DNA from: DAOUAM01 sp034433305
GTDB lineage: Bacteria; Chloroflexota; Dehalococcoidia; Lucifugimonadales; DAOUAM01
Direction of reading: 5' to 3'
NCBI GenBank assembly: GCA_034433305.1
Contig: DAOUAM010000072.1
Coordinates: 1-61,789 of the forward strand
Length of the DNA: 61,789 bases
Positions 42,586-51,502 of this stretch are shown piece after piece. Made by a program: the position numbers and the translations under genes. How positions within the stretch are numbered: position 1 is the stretch's first letter; each line of letters opens with the position of its first letter. The notes under the pieces were generated by a model that did not search any database, was not told where the DNA came from, and saw nothing but the letters and a program-made list of their open reading frames with translations.

Positions 42586-43755
42586 TTAGTGTACTCCTGC
42601 AGCGGAGGCCACCAGCGCCTGGGCCAGGGCTGGCCGTGTCTCCGGTGTGCTGGCTGGTAGCACGCGGGCGCCTGGCGGGACGATCGCCCCACGGCCCAGT
42701 ACGGAGATGCCCCACGCTTCTCCCTCCAGTCCCTCCTCGCTCCCTACGGTGGCGCCCTCTGAGATGTGGGCCAGCATGTCCACCACGGCCCGCTGGACCA
42801 CGGCCCCTTCGCCCACGTAGGCCAGTTCCATCAGCACCGAGTCGCTGACCAGCGCGCCTTCCTCCACGATCACCCCAGGGCCGATGACCGAGTTCCTGAC
42901 CTCGCCCCGGATGGTGGCGCTGGAAGCAATGGAGCTTGCCCCCGTCATTTTCGCCGTGCCCTCGTCCACGACGTGCGCGTCGGCGGCGCCAAGCTGCCGT
43001 ATGAGCCACGGCCTGGCCAGGAACTCCATGCTGGTCTGGTGGTAGCTCTCCACCGTGCCGATGTCCCGCCAGTAGCCGTCGAAGCGGTAGCCGTAGGCCT
43101 TGCCATCCTCCACGGCGGCGGGGAGTATGGAGTGGCCGAAGTCGTGGCGAGAGAGCGGGTCGTCCATGTCCTGCTCCAGCAGCGTGGCCAGATAGTCCAC
43201 CGAGAAGGCGTAGATGCCCATGGAGGCCAGCGTCGCCCGTGGGTGCGCCGGCTTTTCCTGGAACTCCAGTACCCGCCCCGACTCGCCGATGGCGGCGATG
43301 CCGAAGCGGTGCGCATCCTGCAGAGGCACGTCCACCAGGGCTACCGTCACGCCCGCGCCGCTGCGAAGGTGCGCCTCCACCATGGGCCTGAAGTCCATCC
43401 TGTACACGTGGTCCGCCGAAAGGACAAGCACCACCTGGGCGGACTGGCCAAGGATGTAGTCCAGGTTCTGATAGACCGCGTCGGCGGTGCCACGGTAGTT
43501 GCCACGAGGCGGGTCCAGCGCCTCCACCTTGCACGGGGCCGCCACCCTTAGGTACTCATGTACCGAGGCGCGCTGGTAGTCGGTCAGAGCGGCAATATTC
43601 CATATCCCCGAGTGGATGGTGTTCCACAGAGTGAAGTCCATTATTCTGTAACGCCACAGGAAAGGCAGGACTGGCTTGGCCCGGTGCTCGCACAGCGGCC
43701 CCATTCTGCTGCCACGTCCGCCTGCCAGGACCACCGCCACTGTATCTTGTCCCAT
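42586..43755 (-). CDS. glgC: Glucose-1-phosphate adenylyltransferase (ADP-glucose pyrophosphorylase)
   Basis: 389 residues from ATG 43755, after TTTTCAGGAGGACAAGCC. It makes ADP-glucose for glycogen. The nucleotidyltransferase motif VLAGGRGSRMGPLCEHRAKPVLPF is complete, with GNYRGTADAVYQN, LSADHVYRMDF, EKP and the YWRDIGTVESY sugar-phosphate region. A left-handed beta-helix follows (SVIGPGVIVEEGALVSDSVLM). No glycogen synthase gene is adjacent. A perfect CRP-type palindrome lies 151 bases upstream, hinting at cAMP-type or FNR-type control of storage. Confidence 0.9.
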   Translation of the reverse strand: MGQDTVAVVLAGGRGSRMGPLCEHRAKPVLPFLWRYRIMDFTLWNTIHSGIWNIAALTDYQRASVHEYLRVAAPCKVEALDPPRGNYRGTADAVYQNLDYILGQSAQVVLVLSADHVYRMDFRPMVEAHLRSGAGVTVALVDVPLQDAHRFGIAAIGESGRVLEFQEKPAHPRATLASMGIYAFSVDYLATLLEQDMDDPLSRHDFGHSILPAAVEDGKAYGYRFDGYWRDIGTVESYHQTSMEFLARPWLIRQLGAADAHVVDEGTAKMTGASSIASSATIRGEVRNSVIGPGVIVEEGALVSDSVLMELAYVGEGAVVQRAVVDMLAHISEGATVGSEEGLEGEAWGISVLGRGAIVPPGARVLPASTPETRPALAQALVASAAGVH

Positions 43756-44061
43756 GGCTTGTCCTCCTGAAAAACGCCCATGGTCCTTCCTCGCCTCCGG
43801 GGCCCTGCTCTCACCATGCCCTCTGCCTTCAGGATAGCTCCTGTCCTTAAATGGCACATTAACGGGGTTTTAAAACTTGGTGCATTTAGTGGGAGCACCC
43901 TCTTTTGTGACTGCAATCACAAATTATGCGGCAGGAATGTTTCCCGCGTGTTGCACAGGGATTAACAAGGTGTTACATTCGGGCGGGTAACCATGGCAGG
44001 CTGCGTCCAGCGGCCCCCAGTGCAGCCTGCCATGGGACGGAGACGCCAGAAGAGGCGACTG
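43756..44061. other. glgC upstream region
   Basis: 306 AT-richer bases between hsp20 and glgC, both on the minus strand. The clear element is the CRP/FNR-like palindrome at 43904-43923. A candidate -10 for glgC was not fixed with confidence. Confidence 0.55.
43904..43923. promoter_or_regulatory. CRP/FNR-family operator
   Basis: The core TGTGA-CTGCAA-TCACA (43906-43921) is an exact TGTGA-N6-TCACA palindrome flanked by TT and AA. It lies upstream of glgC and suggests control by a CRP-family regulator. Confidence 0.65.
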
Positions 44062-44550
44062 CTACTGTATGTTGATCTTGATGGCCTTGCTCTCGCGCCT
44101 GGCCGGAGCAGGTATGGTGACCTCCAGGACTCCGTTCTTGTAACTGGCCTGGACAGTCTCGGCTTTGACGCCCTCTGGCAGGGCCACAGCCCGCGAGAAG
44201 GCCCCCACGGCGCGCTCAGCGCAATAGTAGTCCTCTTCCCGGACCTCACGCTCCTCCTCGCGCTTGCCACGGATGAAGAGGGTGTCCTGTTCCACGGAGA
44301 CCTCGATGTCCTCGGGCTTCATGCCCGGCAGGTCGGCTCTCACGATGATCTGGTTGTCCTTCCTGAACACATCCACATCGGGCGCCCAGCCCTCCAGGAA
44401 GGACGGAATGCGCCAGAAGCCACGTCGCGACCAGGGGCGGAAGGAGCGGAAGGCCCGTTCCAGGAGCCTGTCGAACTCCTCCGGCCAGGCCCCAATCCCG
44501 CGTCGCTCGCTGTCGCGCACCTGGACTGCCCTTTCCTTGGTGGACGTCAT
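44062..44550 (-). CDS. Small heat-shock protein (Hsp20/alpha-crystallin)
   Basis: 162 residues. The N-terminal arm is Arg/Phe/Trp-rich (RAFRSFRPWSRRGFW). The alpha-crystallin domain runs from ~57 to the end: VDVFRKDNQIIVRADLPGMKPEDIEVSVE, LFIRGKREEE, and GAFSRAVALPEGVKAETVQASYKNGVLEVTIP. It ends KAIKINIQ, with an I-x-I motif for oligomer assembly. ATP-independent chaperone of the cytosol. ATG 44550 follows GAGGAGGTGAG. Phased direct repeats lie 67-125 bases upstream. Confidence 0.92.
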   Translation of the reverse strand: MTSTKERAVQVRDSERRGIGAWPEEFDRLLERAFRSFRPWSRRGFWRIPSFLEGWAPDVDVFRKDNQIIVRADLPGMKPEDIEVSVEQDTLFIRGKREEEREVREEDYYCAERAVGAFSRAVALPEGVKAETVQASYKNGVLEVTIPAPARRESKAIKINIQ

Positions 44551-44614
44551 ATCTCACCTCCTCACAACCTCTGCGTAGCACCATGGGGCCGCAAAGCTAT
44601 TGTTTCACAGGGGT

Positions 44615-44676
44615 CGTGAAGAAAGTGTGAAGATGGTTGTGGCAGGGTGTGAGGATTGTGTGAAGGGATGTGCGGG
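44615..44676. promoter_or_regulatory. Array of six helically phased GTGTGAAG-like repeats
   Basis: Plus-strand pentamers TGAAG, TGAAG, TGGCA, TGAGG, TGAAG, TGCGG begin at 44617, 44628, 44640, 44650, 44661 and 44671, i.e. every 10-12 bases. Four are preceded by GTG. This spacing puts all on one face of the helix, as for OmpR/PhoB-type operators. The array lies upstream of hsp20 and just after the stop of the preceding gene. Confidence 0.55.
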
Positions 44677-44679
44677 AGG

Positions 44680-45513
44680 TCACCGGCCCTGGTCGGCACT
44701 CCCGCCCAGAGGACTGACCGATTCCTGCGGCTGAAGGGCCGGGGCCTGGCCTTGCACTGGCTCCGCGCTGTGGCGTATGAAGGCGTGGGCGCGTGGCACC
44801 ACCATGTCACACACCCGTGGCCGGCCATTGTCCACGTACCTGACGTCCATGACTTCCAGGTACTGGGAGCTGTACTCTTTGAAGACGCTGACATGCTCCT
44901 CTATCACGCCGTCGGGCCTGGTGATCTCCAGCACTACCAGGGTGCCAATGTGCCTCTCCAGCATGGGATCGTAGGACGTGCCCAGGTAGCCGATGACGTC
45001 GGTCTGGAGCTTGCTGACATACTTCTGCTGCGTGGCCATGGCCTGCAAAGCCGGGTTGGGCGTTTTGATCTGCAAAAAAGCCGTCTCAAGGGCCTCGCTT
45101 ATGGCATCCCTGATGGTGTTGAACAGGTTCCTGATATGCCTCAGGAACCGGCGTAGTGGCCAGGGATGGTAGGCTTTCCTGAGGGCGGACAGGCGGCGCC
45201 GCTGCTCTTCTGGCGTTAGCTCGTCGTGGAAGCGGAAGAGCGTGTATATGCCGCCGAACTCCTCCTTGTACATGATGAAGCTTGTCTCCACATGGTCCTT
45301 GTCCCAGTAGTTGCCCCTGTACCGGAACTCGATGCCCGAAGTCTCCACATGCAGCCTGCCCCAGACCCGTTTCCCGCTCTTCATCTGCAGGGTGACCATG
45401 TAGGAGTGAAAATCGTTGAGGCAGGGGTCTTTCTTGCGTCTCGCCAGCACCACGCCCACGGTGCTGGACAGGAGAATCGCTGCGATGGTCCACAGGAGTA
45501 CAGACTCGACCAC
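44680..45513 (-). CDS. Membrane-anchored protein of unknown function
   Basis: 277 residues from GTG 45513, preceded by AGAGGTG. One membrane helix at the very N-terminus (VLLWTIAAILLSSTVGVVLA) is followed by RRKKDP, so the body faces the cytosol. It contains beta-strand-rich stretches (YMVTLQMKSGKRVWGRLHVE, HIGTLVVLEITRP) separated by a basic helical region (RKAYHPWPLRRFLRHIRNL). The tail is Gln/Pro-rich. No family was recognised. A TATAAT on this strand at 45614-45619 is a likely -10. Confidence 0.72.
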   Translation of the reverse strand: MVESVLLWTIAAILLSSTVGVVLARRKKDPCLNDFHSYMVTLQMKSGKRVWGRLHVETSGIEFRYRGNYWDKDHVETSFIMYKEEFGGIYTLFRFHDELTPEEQRRRLSALRKAYHPWPLRRFLRHIRNLFNTIRDAISEALETAFLQIKTPNPALQAMATQQKYVSKLQTDVIGYLGTSYDPMLERHIGTLVVLEITRPDGVIEEHVSVFKEYSSQYLEVMDVRYVDNGRPRVCDMVVPRAHAFIRHSAEPVQGQAPALQPQESVSPLGGSADQGR

Positions 45514-45767
45514 CTGGCACACCTCTTGCCGGGCTACAGAGGACCTGAAAGCCCAGGCACTGCCTGGCACACCACCAGTCAACTGGACCGGACATCAGCA
45601 CATGCCAGGCGGAATTATACCCCAGTCAGCCCCTGATGGGAGAGGCCCCTACCTGTGCTTGCCCAAGTCCAGAGGGGAGACAAGGGATGAGGACTGTCCG
45701 CCAATGGGAGAAGGGAATGCCTTGTGGCGCCACCACGGCCAGGGCCGGTCTGGAGGGTGTAGCCTGG

Positions 45768-46265
45768 TCAGCTTTTGAGAGGGGACGTGCCGCTGTCCTG
45801 GATAAGCTCGGCTACTATGGACAGGACTTCCATGATCTCGAAGGGCTTCTTGAGGACGCGGTCCACTCCCCTGCCCGCCAGCTCATCGGGGCTAAGGTCG
45901 GTTTCCCAGCCGGTCACCATGATGACCGGGGTCTCGGGGCTGTGTTCCTTGATGGCCCTGGCGATTTCCCAGCCTGACATACCCGGCATACGCAGGTCGG
46001 TAAACACCAGGTCGTACCCTTCCTGCTTGAAGCGATGGACACCGTCAGGGCCATTGTCCACCAGGGTGACGTGGTAGCCCTCCAGCACTTCCTCCAGGAT
46101 AGCTCGCAGGCCAGGCTCGTCGTCCATTATCAGGATTCGGGCTGGCCCTTGGCCCTGCTGGGGGCTGCCCGCCCAAGCCGAGGCGCTGGCATGGGCGTCT
46201 GAAGGCCCGCCGGGGCTGTACTGGGTCGTGTTCCTGTAATCTCCAGAGATGACCATGTGGTGCAT
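45768..46265 (-). CDS. Single-domain response regulator with N-terminal extension
   Basis: About 165 residues. The receiver domain starts at ARILIMDDEPG. The phospho-acceptor Asp lies in LVFTDLRMPG, the switch Thr in VIMVTG, and the conserved Lys in VLKKPF. The 40-odd residues before it are low-complexity (Ser/Gly/Pro) and unusual for CheY-like proteins. The start is uncertain: TTG 46304, ATG 46265 and ATG 46256 all lack a good ribosome site. Third gene of a histidine kinase cluster, 121 bases beyond the other receiver. Confidence 0.78.
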   Translation of the reverse strand: MHHMVISGDYRNTTQYSPGGPSDAHASASAWAGSPQQGQGPARILIMDDEPGLRAILEEVLEGYHVTLVDNGPDGVHRFKQEGYDLVFTDLRMPGMSGWEIARAIKEHSPETPVIMVTGWETDLSPDELAGRGVDRVLKKPFEIMEVLSIVAELIQDSGTSPLKS

Positions 46266-46386
46266 TGTGTCAGCAGGCCTTGTTCTGGCGACATGGTATT
46301 CCAATGGCGAGGCGTGTTAATGGTGGGCAGCACCCCTGGAGTATGCAGGGCCTTACCAGCCGCCGGTATGTGCAGCCTCCCAGGCG

Positions 46387-46794
46387 TCAGGTGGAGAGGT
46401 CCGGCCCGACCATCAGGCCACGCCCGCCACTCCCACGCCTCTGGAGCACCGTGGCGACCTTGCCCAGGAACTCGTCCATGTCCACGGGCTTCATAACGTA
46501 GTCGTCCGCGCCAAGCTGAAGGCCCTTGGCCCTGTCGGACTCCTTGCCCAGACCTGTCAGCATGATTATGGGCATCTGGTCGAACTCCCTCACCAGGCGA
46601 CAGAGTTCGAAGCCATCCATCTGCGGCATGAAAATGTCTGTCACCAGCAGGTCTGGACGGCGCTGGTGCAGCTCTTGCAGCCCTTCCAGCCCGTTGGAGG
46701 CGCAGCAGGTCTGGTACCCCGCGTCCTCCAGCCAGGTCGCCAGGATTTCCCGGATCGCCTCTTCATCTTCGACTATAAGGACAGTCTTGGACAT
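46387..46794 (-). CDS. CheY-like response regulator
   Basis: 135 residues, a receiver domain with acidic pocket E9-D10, phospho-acceptor D53 (LLVTDIFMPQMDG), Thr in IIMLTG and K102 (VMKPVD). There is no DNA-binding output domain, so it passes the signal to another protein. It lies between the histidine kinase and a second receiver on the same strand; its start is 78 bases after the kinase stop. Confidence 0.88.
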   Translation of the reverse strand: MSKTVLIVEDEEAIREILATWLEDAGYQTCCASNGLEGLQELHQRRPDLLVTDIFMPQMDGFELCRLVREFDQMPIIMLTGLGKESDRAKGLQLGADDYVMKPVDMDEFLGKVATVLQRRGSGGRGLMVGPDLST

Positions 46795-46872
46795 GAGGTT
46801 TCAGACTCCCATCAAAGACTGAGAACAGCGACGCCTTGTCGGTGGCTGTGCCGGAGGCGAGGCCCGTGCATG

Positions 46873-48378
46873 CTAGTTGCCAGCGCCACTGGCAACCTCC
46901 AGGACAGGCCCGGCCTCCCTGGCCAGGCCGTTCTGCTGCGGGCTGGCCGCGCCATTGGCAGCCAGGGGTATCTTGACCCAGATAGTGGTGCCTTTGCCCT
47001 CTTCGCTTTCCACGGTGATCTGGCCCTTGTGCGTGGTCACGATCCTGTGGCAGACGAACATGCCCAGGCCCATGCCCTTACCCACTTCCTTGGTGGTGAA
47101 GAATGGCTCGAACAGCCGCTCCTGGACCGCCCTGGATATCCCTATGCCCGTGTCCTTGACGTAGGCGACAGCGGTGGAGTCGTCCACGCGGCAGCCCACG
47201 GTTATAGTGCCCCACTCGGGAGTGGCGTCAGCGGAGTTGCTTATCAGGTTCACGAAGACCTGCTGCAACTGGGCCGGCACGCCCTTCACCACGGGCGTAG
47301 CCTCGTATTCCTTGACGATCCTGTGGTTCTTCACCTTGTTGCCCAGCAGGGCCAGCGCGCCCTCGATGGCATCGTCAATGCGGACCTCGGCCATGTCCTC
47401 GGAGGGCCGGGCGTAGTCCAGCAGGTGCCTCACGATGGTGGAGATGCGCTTGCCCATCTGCTGGATGGTCTGGATGTATTCCACCGCCTTTTCGCTGCGC
47501 AGGTGCTTGTCCGCGTTCTTGAGCAGGATATCGGCCCTGCCAGTGATGGCAAAGACGGGGTTATTTATCTCGTGGGCCACGCCTGTGGCCAGCGTGCCCA
47601 CGCTGGCCAGCTTGGCAGACTGGACTAGCTGGGCTTGCAGCTCCTTGAGTTCCTTGAGCTTCTGCTCCAGCTCCTCGGCCAGCCGGGCCTTCTGGGCGGC
47701 CTCGTTCACGCTGCGCTCGAAGCCATAGTAGGCCAGTACGGCGGGTATGAGCACCAGCACCAGGCCCCACCAGGCCTCCAGGACCAGCAGCGAGGCGATG
47801 GCGCCCACCGTCAGCAGGCCGCCTTCCTGTATGGCCTCAAAGACGAAGGTGTCCTTCCAGGAGCGCCAGAAGTCCCTGCCCTTGCGCAGGGTCAGCATGC
47901 CCGCCACCAGCATGATGTTGGTGACGTGGAGCGTCAGCCCTGCGGCGGCGGCCGCCAGCATCTGCTGGTGGGTCAGGGCCAGGGGCGCCTCTTCGGCCTT
48001 GAGGGAGAAGAAGACTATGCCCGCAAGCCCCGCCGCCACGGCACTGACACTGACGTTAAAGATGATGGCGCTGGCCGGCGCCCGGGCCATGCGCTCGGAA
48101 ATGAGGGTGCCGGCCATGGCGATGAGCACCGCCTCCATGGGGTGCAGCAGCAGCACCGCCATGAACAGCGGCACTGTGAAGAGCGAGGCCTCGGCCTGCC
48201 GGGACAGCTTTATAGGGAAGCGCCCCGCCAGGGCGACCAGAAGCACCAGCGTCAGTAGCAGCCACAGAGGAGGGGTGTTCTCGGCAACGGGCCACAGCCA
48301 CACGGCCAGTGCCGTAAGCCCTACCGCGCACACCTCCAGGGCGATTATGTATAACTGGGACCGGATCTGAGTATTCAT
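46873..48378 (-). CDS. Membrane sensor histidine kinase (NtrB-like)
   Basis: 501 residues. About eight hydrophobic segments in residues 8-220 form a membrane sensor of MASE type without a large outer loop. A coiled coil (AEELEQKLKELKELQAQL) leads to the H-box with H269 (TLATGVAHEINNP). Then come the N-box QVFVNLISNSADA, G1 DTGIGI, the F-box FFTTKEVGKG and GLGM. Signals are probably sensed in or at the membrane. It phosphorylates the two receivers encoded downstream. Confidence 0.88.
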   Translation of the reverse strand: MNTQIRSQLYIIALEVCAVGLTALAVWLWPVAENTPPLWLLLTLVLLVALAGRFPIKLSRQAEASLFTVPLFMAVLLLHPMEAVLIAMAGTLISERMARAPASAIIFNVSVSAVAAGLAGIVFFSLKAEEAPLALTHQQMLAAAAAGLTLHVTNIMLVAGMLTLRKGRDFWRSWKDTFVFEAIQEGGLLTVGAIASLLVLEAWWGLVLVLIPAVLAYYGFERSVNEAAQKARLAEELEQKLKELKELQAQLVQSAKLASVGTLATGVAHEINNPVFAITGRADILLKNADKHLRSEKAVEYIQTIQQMGKRISTIVRHLLDYARPSEDMAEVRIDDAIEGALALLGNKVKNHRIVKEYEATPVVKGVPAQLQQVFVNLISNSADATPEWGTITVGCRVDDSTAVAYVKDTGIGISRAVQERLFEPFFTTKEVGKGMGLGMFVCHRIVTTHKGQITVESEEGKGTTIWVKIPLAANGAASPQQNGLAREAGPVLEVASGAGN

Positions 48379-48438
48379 AACAGGCCGCCGCGGTGGCTAC
48401 CCGTCCATCCTGGTGCTACTGACGCCGCGTACCACAAA

Positions 48439-48906
48439 CTAGTCGTCAAGCTTGAGCGGACGGCAGGCGATAAAGTGATTGGACACGCCTCTGCAGGTCA
48501 GCTCACGCTCTCCGTCCTCGTACACCAGCACCCTGGCCGGGAAACGCTCGGAGGCCCTGAGCCAGGCAGATACTTCGACCCTGTCTGGCTTGCTCTGCTC
48601 CACCACGATGGTGTGCGTGGAAATCTCGGTCTCTCCGGGGCCGCAGTCAAAGCTGTCAGAAGACTCCATGGCCGAGCTATACTCGGCATTCCTGGGGACA
48701 GAGATAACGATCAGCACGGGGTTGCTGACGGAACACGTGTACCCTTCCGGCCACTCCACACGCACGTTGACGGTATGCCCGTCCACGTCCAGCTCGGGGT
48801 CTATGCCGGTCCACCTGAGGCCACCATAGACCGCCGGCACGGCGGCAAATACGGCCACGAGGCTACATACACCCGCTACCCACTTCAGTTTCCTTATCCA
48901 CTTCAT
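48439..48906 (-). CDS. Small secreted protein, unknown
   Basis: 155 residues from ATG 48906, after AAGGAG. The signal sequence is MKWIRKLKWVAGVCSLVAVFAA, probably with cleavage at A-V-Y-G. The mature part has four Cys (in YTCSVS, DSFDCGPG, ELTCRG, IACRP) that could form two disulfides, and beta-strand character. No family recognised. Confidence 0.68.
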   Translation of the reverse strand: MKWIRKLKWVAGVCSLVAVFAAVPAVYGGLRWTGIDPELDVDGHTVNVRVEWPEGYTCSVSNPVLIVISVPRNAEYSSAMESSDSFDCGPGETEISTHTIVVEQSKPDRVEVSAWLRASERFPARVLVYEDGERELTCRGVSNHFIACRPLKLDD

Positions 48907-48955
48907 CCGGACTGACTCCTTCCTCACCATCTACATAAGGACTTCGGGCGTGCCC

Positions 48956-48983
48956 CTTTTACGGGACTCGCCATCTATGACAA
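48956..48983 (-). promoter_or_regulatory. Possible promoter of the small secreted protein
   Basis: The minus strand reads TTGTCA (48983-48978), a 16-nt spacer, TAAAAG (48961-48956). The start codon is about 50 bases downstream. Confidence 0.4.
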
Positions 48984-49044
48984 GGTGAGGTTAACAGGAA
49001 AACCGTCTGGGGGAGGTGTGGGTAGCGTGTAGAAATGGTTGGCT

Positions 49045-49776
49045 CTAGCCGCGCCCCAGGTAGAGCTGCTTCACCGGCAGGACTATGGCCTCCAGCATGT
49101 TTACGTGAGGTGGCAGGGCAGCCATGGTGACCGCCGTCATGGCCAGCTCGTCGGCGGTCATCATAGGCTCCTGGTGCATGGGGTCGCCGCCGGCGGCCCG
49201 CCACTCGGTGAGGACGTTGCCCGGGTGCAGCACGCAGGCTATGACACCATGGGCGCGGCCCTCCAGCGCCGTGGCCTTGGTCAGCCCCACCAGCCCGTGC
49301 TTGGTGGTGGCATAGGGCGTCGCGTTCATCCGGGGCATCTGGGCCGAGATGCTGCCGATGTTGATGATCCTGCCCCCTCCCTGTCGCTTCATTATCTTCA
49401 TGGCCTCGCGGCTGCACAGGAAGGGGCCGGTCAGGTTGACATCCAGCACCCTCTTCCAGGTCTCCAGCGAAATCTCCTCCAGCGGCCCGCCATCGAACAC
49501 GCCCGAGTTGTTGACCAGGATGTCCACCCGGCCGAACGTCTCCATGGTCTTGTCGAAGAGCGCCGCCACCTGGGACTCGCTGGTCACGTCGGTGGGAACA
49601 ACCAGGATGGTGGTGCCAAAGGGGCGCAGCTCCTCCGCCGCGCTCTCCAGGTTCGCCCTGTTGCGGGACGCCAGGACGACGTGGGCGCCCTCCCTGGCGA
49701 AGGCGCGCGCTATGCCTCTGCCTATACCCGTGCCAGCGCCGGTTATGATGGATACCTTGTTGTCCAGCAGGCCCAT
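49045..49776 (-). CDS. Short-chain dehydrogenase/reductase
   Basis: 243 residues from ATG 49776, preceded by AGGAGG. Cofactor loop TGAGTGIGRG (about 12-21), a basic residue after beta-2 (ASRNR) that favours NADP, NNSG, and the active site Y-A-T-T-K. The end (LEAIVLPVKQLYLGRG) lacks the common G-G glycine tail. Single gene with a good promoter. Substrate unknown. Confidence 0.87.
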   Translation of the reverse strand: MGLLDNKVSIITGAGTGIGRGIARAFAREGAHVVLASRNRANLESAAEELRPFGTTILVVPTDVTSESQVAALFDKTMETFGRVDILVNNSGVFDGGPLEEISLETWKRVLDVNLTGPFLCSREAMKIMKRQGGGRIINIGSISAQMPRMNATPYATTKHGLVGLTKATALEGRAHGVIACVLHPGNVLTEWRAAGGDPMHQEPMMTADELAMTAVTMAALPPHVNMLEAIVLPVKQLYLGRG

Positions 49777-49852
49777 TCCAGCCTCCTTGTTATTGCAGGT
49801 GTGGAGCGACACCGAGCGAGGCCCTGGCGGCCCCACCTGGCGCCTTCAGGAC

Positions 49853-49881
49853 AGTTAACTAGCCACGGCCCCAGTTGTCAA
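49853..49881 (-). promoter_or_regulatory. Sigma70 promoter of the SDR gene at 49045
   Basis: The minus strand reads TTGACA (49881-49876), a 17-nt spacer, TTAACT (49858-49853). The leader is about 70 nt. Confidence 0.65.
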
Positions 49882-49949
49882 GGCCATCTCCTTTCCTTCA
49901 AAAACTGTCCGCTTTTGGGCCCTTGCCGGGCAGGAGGAGGACTTCTGCT

Positions 49950-49980
49950 GTCCCCTTGGCAACGGGGGGACCACAGGGGG
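49950..49980. repeat. Hairpin repeat related to 27842-27893
   Basis: GTCCCC-ttggcaac-GGGGGGAC followed by cacaggggg has the same layout as the second hairpin at 27875, diverged. Probably a dispersed repeat. Confidence 0.4.
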
Positions 49981-50027
49981 TCAGGACTCCCTGCTGGTCA
50001 GGTACAGGCCCGGGGCCGGCCCGCCCC

Positions 50028-50056
50028 TTGACAAGAGGCCCTGACAGCCATAACTT
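50028..50056 (+). promoter_or_regulatory. Sigma70 promoter of the CoA-transferase gene
   Basis: TTGACA (50028-50033), a 17-nt spacer, TAACTT (50051-50056). The leader is about 87 nt. Confidence 0.6.
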
Positions 50057-50149
50057 GTTCCAACAAGTCCGGGTCAGGACTTGTGCCACCGCATCGCTGT
50101 CAGACCTTCATATTAAGGGTACCCTGCCAGGCCAGCGCGGAGGTCAGCT

Positions 50150-51418
50150 ATGCCAGGGCCACTGGAGGGCGTCAGAGTCCTGGAGTTCACGGAGATAATC
50201 GCCGGGCCTTTCGGCGGCATGCTGCTGGCTGACATGGGCGCCGACGTCATCAAGGTGGAGCCGCCCTGGGGCGAGCCCTGGCGCCTCTACCAGCAGTTCA
50301 TCCCGGGCGAGAGCCGCACCTACATATCCCTCAACCGGGGCAAACGCAGCTTGCCCCTGGACCTCACCAGGCCCGAGGCCCTGGAGGTGGTATACAGGCT
50401 GGTGCCCCTCATGGACGTGGTCATAATCAACTCCCGGCCAGATGTCCCCTACAAGCTGGGCATAGACTACGAGACCCTGTCGGCCAGGAACCCCAGGCTC
50501 ATCTACTGCGAGAACACCGCCTTCGGGCGCAAGGGGCCTTACAGCCACCGGCCAGGCTACGACATCGTGGCCCAGGCCATCACCGGGCTGCTGGCCTCCG
50601 AGGGCAAGGTGCTCAACGGAGTCCCGCAGGTCATCCAGTCCACGGCCATCGCCGACTTCGCCACGGCGTTGTCCATCGCCTGGGGCGTCTGCGCCGCGCT
50701 GTACCACCGCCAGCGCACCGGCAAGGGGCAGAAGGTGGAGACGACGCTGCTAGGCTCGGCCCTGGCCGTCCAGACCACCCGCTTCCTCCAGGTCGCCATG
50801 GTGGACGACGAGCCGCGCGCGGCCTTCCTGGAGGCGCTGTCCCACCTGCGGGCCAGTGGCGCCAGCTTCGAGGAGGTCCTGGAGCTTTACCGTGAGCTTA
50901 CGGCCCGGCCGCCCGGCAACATCTACTACCGCACCTACCAGGCCAGGGACGGCGTGCTGGCCGTGGGCTGCCTCAGCGACCCTCTGCGCAAGCGCCTGGC
51001 CGCCGTCCTGGGGCTGGAGGACATCCGCTTCCAGCCCGGCTACGACCCCAGGAGCGAGGAGGCCCGCGTCTTCGGCGAGGAGCTGGTGAAGAAGGCCGAG
51101 GCCATCTTCCTTGAGAAGACCGTGGACGAGTGGCTCCAGGTGCTGGACAGGGCAGGCGTCCCGGCCGGCCCCGTCCGCTTCACCGAGGAGCTGATGGCCG
51201 ACGAGCAGGTGCTGGCCAACGACCTGGTGGTGGAGCTGGAGCATACCCGCGCGGGCAGGCTCAAGATGGTCGGCCCCTTCGTGAAGATGAGCGAGACGCC
51301 CCTGAAGGCCACCCGCCCCTCCCCCGCCCTGGGCGAGCACACCGACGAGGTCCTCGCGGAGCTAGGGTACAGCGCCGAGGAGGTACGCCGGCTCAAGGAG
51401 CTGGGCGTAACCAGGTAG
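50150..51418 (+). CDS. Class III CoA-transferase (CaiB/BaiF family)
   Basis: 422 residues. Transfers CoA between organic acids through an aspartyl-CoA intermediate. Family markers are GVRVLEFTEIIAGPFGGMLLADMGADVIKVEPP at the N-terminus, LNRGKRSLPLDL, and RPGYDIVAQA with the catalytic Asp138. Next come RTGKGQKVETTLL and the C-terminal AGVPAGPV segment. The substrate is not inferable. ATG 50150 is preceded by GGAGG. Confidence 0.9.
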   Translation: MPGPLEGVRVLEFTEIIAGPFGGMLLADMGADVIKVEPPWGEPWRLYQQFIPGESRTYISLNRGKRSLPLDLTRPEALEVVYRLVPLMDVVIINSRPDVPYKLGIDYETLSARNPRLIYCENTAFGRKGPYSHRPGYDIVAQAITGLLASEGKVLNGVPQVIQSTAIADFATALSIAWGVCAALYHRQRTGKGQKVETTLLGSALAVQTTRFLQVAMVDDEPRAAFLEALSHLRASGASFEEVLELYRELTARPPGNIYYRTYQARDGVLAVGCLSDPLRKRLAAVLGLEDIRFQPGYDPRSEEARVFGEELVKKAEAIFLEKTVDEWLQVLDRAGVPAGPVRFTEELMADEQVLANDLVVELEHTRAGRLKMVGPFVKMSETPLKATRPSPALGEHTDEVLAELGYSAEEVRRLKELGVTR

Positions 51419-51502
51419 CGCCCGGCGGCAGCCTCGCAGGCACGCCCCTGCCGACGGCCACGCCCGTACGAGATTAGACCGGTTTCCGGGTGCGTGCCTG
51501 GT

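Noticed and set aside
44551..44680. CIRCE (HrcA) operator upstream of hsp20
   Set aside because: No TTAGCACTC-N9-GAGTGCTAA-like inverted repeat is present; only the phased direct repeats were found.
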